Below are positions 57,364 to 64,000 of a stretch of DNA of 64,000 nucleotides, piece by piece; position 1 is the first letter of the stretch; each line of letters opens with the position of its first letter. Location: NCBI GenBank assembly GCA_025667525.1, contig CM046876.1, positions 80,393,512 through 80,457,511 on the forward strand, in the 5' to 3' direction. The stretch is from Glebionis coronaria. Lineage: Eukaryota > Streptophyta > Magnoliopsida > Asterales > Asteraceae. The notes under the pieces were generated by a model. That model ran no database searches. It was not told where the DNA came from and saw nothing but the letters and a program-made list of their open reading frames with translations. The translations under genes were made by a program, and so were the position numbers.

Positions 57364-58296
57364 CCTATCCAAAAGCAGGTTAATGATCAAGGATATTGGG
57401 ATAGTGGATGCTCAAGGAACATGCATTGTTGGTCTTTCCACTGTTATTATTTTTATCCACTGACATGTTATCTCTACCCATTATTGTGGGAAAGGGTAGC
57501 CTCTGTTGGTGTGTGTTTTTGTGGTTTTTGTCTAACTATGCAGGAAAGTGGAGCTACATTTGGATGGATACAGAATTGTAAACTTTTATTTATGATGGTT
57601 GGAGTGTTTACATTCCTATCTTGAGATAAAATTTTGCTTCTTCGTTTGATTTGTATGCTTCTGTTAAGGGGAGGTAAACCTCTAGGTATTTGGGTACTCT
57701 TAGAGCACTCTTGCACAATTCTAGATTGTGTCCACTGGTGAGTGGGGGTTAGAAATAGTGAAGACTTTTTCTTATGGAATTGTTGGAATTTCTAAACCTC
57801 GAGGCACTGTAGCATGCACGTAGTTTATTTTGCATGCATGCTGCCAAGACATCTGACATAGAAATGGGTGTGGTCGTATGGGTGACTTGGGGTAGATATA
57901 TTTTTGGGTTACTTGGGGAGTTGCAAAGGTTTTATATAAATTAACTTTCTCTTTGGGGCATTTGTGAACAAAGGACTCTAGAGTTCATGTGTGTCTATCA
58001 TACTTTTGCATGTGTGTATGCATGAACAGTGTTTGTCACTCTTGCTTATTAGAGTCTAGTTAATTTCCTTAGGATTATTACCTTTGTTTATGTTCTAACT
58101 AAAGTTTTCTACTTTCTCAAGTCCATTTTATGCTATGACATCTTAGCTGGTGTGATTTATATACTTCTTTATAGTCCCAAAACGTTTCATCACCCTTACA
58201 GTTTTCAAATTTTTGGATATCTGGAAGCCTAATGATCATTGAGATGTTTTTCCTAGTGATTGACATCTAGTAGCAGCAGAGATCACTTTCACAAGG
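57364..58296 (+). other. Pol remnant and non-coding region of element H
   Basis: 57364-57425 keeps the start of pol ([14 protein letters not shown]), then the sequence jumps to DNA homologous to F's post-pol region. Shared are TTAAGGGGAGGT, CACAATTCTAGATTGTGTCCAC (57714-57735), the inverted repeat at 57811-57842 and GCTGCCAAGACAT. No gene. Confidence 0.75.
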
Positions 58297-58700
58297 GTGT
58301 ATAGTGTTATGGAGATGGCTAAGACTATTGGCACTAGCTTTAATGCAGGTCAAGTCAGTCTTATCATCAGTAAGTCCATCCCCATGTCCTATGAATCAAC
58401 ATTGAGGATTCATTTCCCGAATGTGGATGAGGACAGTATGAAACCTTTGACATTAATGGAATTGACGAAAATATGTATTAGCTTGTAAAAGCATAATACA
58501 TAAATGGTACAAATTGTCAAGGATTGTTATTTTGGAAGCTGATGCAAGGAGGATGTTCTTGGTTCTGTCCTTATATATTGATCTTGGAGAGGAGTCTTAA
58601 AAAGGGGAGGAGCAATCAAATTTGAGTGAAAAAAGTAATAAAGAAAGCTCCAAAGACTCTACAGGTGCTGAAGATGATTAAGACCAAGTGAAGGCTGACT
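58297..58700 (+). pseudogene. Remnant of the F-type extra ORF in H
   Basis: MKPLTLMELTKICISL (58438-58485) matches EPMTLMELTAVCISLQ of F's extra ORF. Downstream, in broken frames, the EEDQINLSDKG-like segment is recognisable as GGAIKFE near 58600. Stops follow immediately. Confidence 0.7.
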
Positions 58701-58844
58701 ATACAAGTGATTTGAGTGATTGACTTTTCGAGATTTATTATTACTCAAATTCAGGGATAAGTATATTTGTAAGAATCCTCTCTGTATGTTTTATTTTATT
58801 CAGAAACTTGATTACTAGAGTAGATATCAAGTTTAGGGGAGGAT

Positions 58845-59425
58845 TGTTGGGAATCAAATTAGCTAAGTCACTTGAACGCTGACAAGAGGAAATTGGACGC
58901 TGACAAGAGTAAACGAGGCGCTGACAAATGAGACGCTGATAAGAATTATCAAGGCGTTGACAAGAAGAATCTTAAAGACAAAGACAAGGACTAAATCTGC
59001 CAATGATGAATTCTTCAAGCTGGTGGACAAAATATGAAGATAAGAATTCAGAATATATTCTTAATGTTTAAAAAAAAAGATTTAGTCAATAAGTTATGTT
59101 TATCTTATGTCTTTTCCTAAAATAGTTGATTTTATCTTTTTGTACAAGGCTCCTTAAACCTATAAAAGGAGGCCTTAGGGTTAGACATAAGGCACATCTC
59201 ACATACACCTCTTCCACATATCTCATAACACTTTCATTGTAATCTTTCATTGTTATTATTAATTAAAGTGAAAGTTTGGTATTCATATATTCTGTTTGTT
59301 CTTTGTTCTGAGTATTAGTTTCCGCATAATACTTAGATTGTTGAATACACAAAGTTTCTCTACGTGTTATACTTGATCTAATCTCGATAACACAAAGCTA
59401 AATCGATCTAAGTTTGGGATCAACA
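58845..59425 (+). repeat. 3' LTR of element H
   Basis: Preceded by polypurine TTTAGGGGAGGAT. It lacks an 11-bp piece near 59205 present in the 5' LTR and keeps five signature motifs, with CGCTGACA where the 5' LTR has CACTGACA. Confidence 0.93.
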
Positions 59426-59430
59426 ACAAT

Positions 59431-60803
59431 TAATAATACTCAAAAGATGACTGATTCGGAAGAATACCCTTGATTCGGAACTTTGCTCATCCGGAACTTT
59501 TCACTCGGAAGATTGGTTTCATCCGGAACTTTTCTTAACATAAACTCATTCGGAAGATCTAGCTGCTCATCCGGAAGTTTTGCTTCATTCGGAACTTAGG
59601 ACTGATTCGGAACTTTTTGGAAAGGAAACCTTCATTCGGAACTTTGGAAAATAAACATTCATCCGGAACTTTTTAATTCATTCGGAAGATTTAGGTTCAT
59701 TCGGAAGATTTACTCATCCGGAACTTTTAGACTTATTCGGAACTTTTTAAGAAAAACTCATTCGGAACTTTTGGAAAACAAATTCATCCGGAACTTCTTA
59801 AACTCATACGGAACTTTCATTCATCCGGAAGTTTAAACTCATTCGGAACTTTTGGAAAACAGCTTTATTCGGAACTGTTGGTGTTCATCCGGAACTTACT
59901 GTTCATCCGGAAGTCTGGGAAACAAGAATACAGTAACTCTACCCGAAGAACAAGGAAATCAATTTTGATCCAAAAATCACCAAGTTTTTCACCAAAAACT
60001 TAGATAAACTAATTACTAAGCATCTACTAACCATCAACTACAAATCCCATCAACAAAAACACAAAACCCAACAACTTTTGAAGATCAAATCAAATAAAAT
60101 AAAAACTTAAGAACTTGAAGAGAAAGATGATGATGAACAAGATGAAATGGAAAGATTAACAAGAACTTGTATTGAATAATTGATGTTTTAACAAGATCAA
60201 ACAAAGATTAAAATTACAAGATTAAAATAAACAAAGATCAAGATCACCAAACACCCTATTGGTGTTGGTGATGGGACGAACTAAAAAGAGAAAAAGAAGG
60301 AAGAGAAAAACTAAAAAAACTAACTGGAAGGAAAGTGTGAGGGGATGGGCTTTATATAGCCTTGTCCTTTGGTTGGTGAGTGGGCTTTCTCCCGTTCTTC
60401 TTGTCTTCTCGTCTTTTCAGAAAAGTTGACGTTTTCGATTCTGATTCGGGATTTGTCGTCGATTAAATTTAACTCGTCTTTTAATTTCTTCGTTTAATAG
60501 ACTTGAGTTTCTTCGACTTATGAAAATCTTCCATCTTTGGTCCTTTTCTTCGATAAATCTTCGAATAGGCCCAGTGACTTCAAATCTTTTGCATCTCTTG
60601 GACAATAGACTTTATCTTGAGTCCTTTTCTTCGGTAAAACCCGTGCAATCCCATGTTTTCTTTAATATTCATCCGGTTGGCTCTGAAAACACAATAAACA
60701 CAAAAACCACGCATAATTCCAAACAAATGATATTAAATACGTGTTTTGGTCTCGTTTTAGCCAGAATTAAGTGGTAAAAGGATGGGTATTTACACACCTA
60801 TCA
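59431..60803 (-). repeat. 3' LTR of element I, part right of H
   Basis: Sense (minus) start TGATAGGTGTGTAAATACCC at 60803, directly after the polypurine tract. Holds the CGGAA array near the H junction. A TATATAGC run is at 60354-60361 on the plus strand (sense GCTATATA). No gene. Confidence 0.75.
59443..59925 (-). repeat. Interspersed TTCCGRATGA array in I's LTR, 23 copies
   Basis: Plus-strand core (G/C)ATTCGGAA(C/G) or CATCCGGAA(C/G), about every 20 bp with variable spacing. By my count about nine are CCGGAA, thirteen TCGGAA and one ACGGAA. Confidence 0.93.
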
Positions 60804-60818
60804 AATCCCCTACACTTA
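60804..60818 (-). other. Polypurine tract of element I
   Basis: The minus strand reads TAAGTGTAGGGGATT, directly before the LTR start. Three more copies of TAAGTGTAGGGG lie upstream in sense. Confidence 0.75.
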
Positions 60819-62734
60819 ACCATTGCCATGCCCTCATGTAATGCTTAGTGATAAAGCAATTTTACATTTTTCTCATAATTAATCAACCTTGGCCTTATTC
60901 AAATACTACTAAACAAAAATTAAGATACTAAAAGAAATTAAAACTCAAAAGGATAGAAAAACCATTTTCACTTGAAGATAGCCACATGGAAATAACTTGT
61001 AAAGAGATCAAGGGCTTACATTAGGGCTTTGGTGCTGCGAAGATTTATCACCCTCAAGTTTCACGTTCCCCAAACTAAGCTTAAAACGAGATCATTGTTA
61101 TTATAAGTTAGCAATTCAAACACTTACACACATGGCTTAATTATATGCTTCAACTCCCTTATTCCTAGGTGTATCTCTTATATTTTATTTTTGTCTTAGA
61201 ATGATCATGAAGATGCATTTTTGGACTTATTTCGATAGTTTATTTAGGATGAAAGCAAAGTAGGACGATTTGATCAATAGTTAGCTAAAGGACAAAATCT
61301 CTTAAAACTGCTTCTCGGGATATCAAAAAGTTCATATCTTGGCAAAACTCGGTTCACGAATTGAGACCTTTCTCGGGCCGATATTTGGCATGTACTTCAT
61401 ACTTCATATCTTGAGAGACGTGCTTGAGATAATGGTCTTCTCATCGTTCATAGAATTTCTTCACTTGGAGACTTTTGATAGGTACTCCAACTTGGTTGAC
61501 CACGACTTCATGATTATTTCTTCAATCTCTATTTGGGATTTTGAGATACAACGATCCGCCTCCTTTTCGGACTTGGATCTATTTATCCTCATACCTTGTT
61601 AGGGTCTTTTCGGATAGACTTCTCCATGATCTTTATGGGAGTTGATTGCTTTTCGTCGTGAGTCTTGATCCTTCATATTGACTTTGGGAATAATGCTTTT
61701 CAATCACCTTGGATCTTTAGCAATAAAATGGAATCCTCATGCCTTGTTAGGGCCTTTTCGGACTCGCCAATCTTCGCGCCCCGCTTCATAAGTTATGCCT
61801 TGGCTATGAACTCTTATCATTACCGAGCAACTTTTAAACGATCTTGGGCTAGAAGCTAAGTAACTTTTCAAATCGTTCGACCTTACTTATTGCAGATAAT
61901 TTATTAGCAAGTGATGGGAGAATAGGCGAATAATTACACCAAGTGAGCTTGTGCAAGAATACCGACTTATAATTGACTCTATCATTTCTCGTCCTCCACA
62001 ATTTAAAATCTCAAGTAATGAGACTCGTGGATACTTAGCCTAATAAACCAATTAAGGTCTACATGGTTAAGGATACTAGCTAGAATAAACTTGGATAAGT
62101 TTATTCGGGTTGAGTCAAAATAAACGCAACGGGCCTAATATGTCGAAGACTTCTAAACTAGCTACACCACTTTATTAAAAAAATTTACTTTATTGCGGGA
62201 TATATACATATAAAGGCAAAGATAAAAATTTAAAAATTACAACTAAATGGCCAAAGTTAATAAAAGAATTTGAAAAATATTGAAAAATAGGATTTTCAGG
62301 TTAAATGAAGGCATTTTCATGGAAAAGTCCACTTAAAACTTCGATAGAAGTCCCCCCTACACTTAAGATAAACATTGTCCTCAATGTTTAAGCATGTGGG
62401 AAAAGTCTCCCCTACACTTATGACATTGTGCACGTTGGTTAACTCAAGTTAAGGAAGAGACGACTAAAGTGATCAATTTCAAATGTGAGTATGAAGAAAA
62501 TTGAATCACGATAGTTGAGAGATAGAACCGGATTTCGGATAACACGGGAGCACGGTTCTTCAAAGTTTCCAAGAGTGCACTTATCCCTGTAATCACATCA
62601 CCACACAAAAACAAACACGTATAGAAGTCCCCCTACACTTAGGAGGTTAAAACATAAAAGGATAGATACTCGGGCTGCCTCCCGAGGAGCGCTTGTTTTT
62701 GATAACCGAGTCACGAGCCTGACTCGACCCAAAA
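60819..62734 (-). other. Non-coding region of element I between pol and LTR
   Basis: 1.9 kb with no credible ORF; open frames such as 61339-61602 lack any recognisable domain. CCTCATRCCTTGTTAGGGYCTTTTCGGA occurs twice (near 61587 and 61737). CCCCTACACTTA occurs at 62354, 62409 and 62630. GGGCTGCCTCCCGAGGAGCGC (62672-62692) is a block I recognise from plant Athila-type elements. Confidence 0.65.
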
Positions 62735-64000
62735 TTAGTTCATGGGGAACATGGTGAGGGATGGAATCACCTCCTGAGAGGTGTCCTCACCAAAGTACAA
62801 CTTCACTCGTTGGCCATTCACCTTAAAATTAGGTCCATTAGGTTGAGCGAGCTCGAGAGTACCATATGGAAAAATTTGGGCAATGGTAAATGGGCCGGAC
62901 CAACGAGATTTGAGCTTTCCCGAAAATATTTTCAACCGAGAGTTAAAAAGTAAGACTTTGTCTCCAACATGGAACTCTCAGTTTTTGATCTTGGAGTCGT
63001 GAATGAGCTTAGTTCTTTCCTTATAGATCAATGAATTTTCATAAGCCTCATTCCGAAGTTCATTGAGCTCATTGAGTTGGATCTTGTGTAGGTCACCGGC
63101 TTTGTTGATATCAAAATTAGCCCACTTCAAGGCCCAGTAAGCCTTGTGCTCCAACTCAATGGGGAGGTGGAACGCTTTCCCGTACACAAGACGATACGAC
63201 GTACAGCCGATCGGGGTCTTGTAAGCAGTACGGAAAGCCCACAAAGCATCATCAAGTTTATCAGCCCATGAGGCACGATGCTCTCCCACGGTTCTTTCCA
63301 GAATTCGCTTAAGTCCTCGGTTGGATATTTCAGCCTGGCCATTAGTTTGTGGGTGGTAGGCTGTGGAAAGACGATGATTTAAACCGTACTTAGCCATGAC
63401 TCTTGCGAATTGGTCATTGCAAAAATGAGTCCCACGATCACTAATAATGGCGCGAGGCACACCGAATCTAGCGAAAAGAGCTTTCAAAAAGTTACAAACC
63501 ACCCTTGCGTCATTAATGGGTAAAGCTTTGGCTTCGACCCACTTTGAAACGTAGTCAACGGCTACAAGGATGTATTTGTTTCCTTTAGAAGAAGGGAATG
63601 GCCCCATAAAGTCGATACCCCAAACATCAAAAATTTCACATTCTTGAATGAAATTCTGAGGCATCTCGTCTTTATGTGTGATCGTGCCTTGTTTTTGGCA
63701 AACATCACATCTTTTAACCATATCGTGAGCGTCACGATATATAGAGGGCCAATAAAATCCCGAATTAAACACTTTTTTGGCGGTGTAGTTGGGACCAAAG
63801 TGACCACCAGTGGGTCCTTTGTGGCAAGCATCAAGGATTTCTGAAGCTGCCGGTCCGTCAACACATCGGCGGATAATCAGGTCGGCACATTGTTTGAATA
63901 GGTAAGGGTCATCCCAAAAGTAAGTCTTAATGTCGGTGAAGAACTTTATCTTTTGTTGGGACGTCAACCCTTCCTTGAGAATTCCGCCCGCTAAGTAGTT
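62735..64000 (-). pseudogene. Element I pol, integrase part, one in-frame stop
   Basis: Runs off the right edge. Zinc region [10 protein letters not shown]...CDVCQK; core [46 protein letters not shown]; then [23 protein letters not shown] at 62978-62980 interrupts the C-terminal domain, which continues in the same frame (EFHVGDKVLLFNSRLK, RWSGPFTIAQIFPYG) and ends at 62735. The D, D and E of the catalytic triad are all present. The sequence style is Athila. One nonsense change suggests a fairly recent copy. Confidence 0.88.

Larger units (their letters stand above)
55087..59425 (+). mobile_element. Element H: internally deleted Sirevirus-like copia element
   Basis: LTRs of 592 and 581 bp (55087-55678, 58845-59425) with a perfect ACAAT duplication at 55082-55086 and 59426-59430. 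The interior has the C-terminal half of gag, the start of pol up to the protease motif, non-coding DNA homologous to F and a decayed extra ORF. The N-terminal gag domain and nearly all of pol are deleted, so it is non-autonomous. The LTRs differ by roughly ten substitutions and a few small indels, so it is older than E. Confidence 0.92.
54890..64000 (-). mobile_element. Element I: Athila-like Ty3/gypsy retrotransposon, 3' half
   Basis: Minus-strand integrase at the right edge, a 1.9-kb non-coding region after pol, a polypurine tract at 60804-60818 and a 3' LTR starting TGATAGGTGTGTAAATACCC (60803 downward). H is inserted in that LTR. The rest of the element lies to the right of the window. 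Confidence 0.8.

Noticed and set aside
59443..59925. CRISPR-like array of short repeats
   Set aside because: Spacing is irregular, units are too short and variable, and the setting is a plant LTR.
61339..61602. 87-residue ORF in I's non-coding region
   Set aside because: No recognisable domain, on the antisense strand of the element; length is within chance.

Overview
The window looks like flowering-plant (eudicot) nuclear DNA made almost entirely of LTR retrotransposons inserted into one another. I found no intact host gene, rRNA, tRNA, operon or CRISPR array. The plant origin rests on Ty1/copia and Ty3/gypsy gag-pol genes, primer sites matching plant initiator-Met tRNA, chromovirus and Athila-type integrases, and one hAT-like MITE. 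The style of the copia genes, including an extra ORF downstream of pol, reminds me of Asteraceae genomes, but that is recall and not proof.

Layout. I label the elements A to J. A (1-5407, minus, copia with a long two-knuckle gag) is inserted in B (5408-11667, plus, copia). B ends at what looks like its insertion site inside the 5' LTR of C (11668-20540, plus, Tekay-like gypsy). C interrupts the reverse transcriptase of D (20541-39547, plus, chromovirus). D is also split by E (22449-25776, a young 3.3 kb non-coding LTR element with a perfect GATCT target duplication), and its 3' LTR is split by F (about 28030-38255, minus, Sirevirus-like copia with a 633-residue extra ORF). Beyond D lie a hAT-like MITE (39873-40193, 8-bp duplication) and a decayed RPA1-like sequence split by J (40894-46674, minus, Tork-like copia with both LTRs). 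Then come G (47860 to about 54.9 kb, plus, a decayed relative of C) and I (about 54.9-64.0 kb, minus, Athila-like gypsy). The LTR of I is interrupted by H (55087-59425, plus, an internally deleted relative of F with an ACAAT duplication).

Main signals. (1) Short family signatures recur in LTRs, leaders, 3' non-coding DNA and coding linkers: CGCTGACA in E, F and H; TGCTCCTGGT in A and J; TTCCGRATGA in I; TTCACACG in E. (2) In F and H a candidate 98-nt GT-AG intron spans the gag stop codon; A has a 55-nt candidate at the same place. Removing it joins gag to pol in frame, and the gag stop lies inside a branch-point-like CTAAY. (3) The gag of gypsy element C contains three GT-AG intron-like inserts whose removal restores one frame through the zinc knuckle. 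(4) Several LTR hairpins are visible, one with a compensatory base-pair change between C and G.

Most coding regions are damaged. Within the window only the pol and gag of A, the extra ORF of F and the shortened gag of H are open throughout. F pol has one frameshift, F gag two stops, and the visible B pol two stops.
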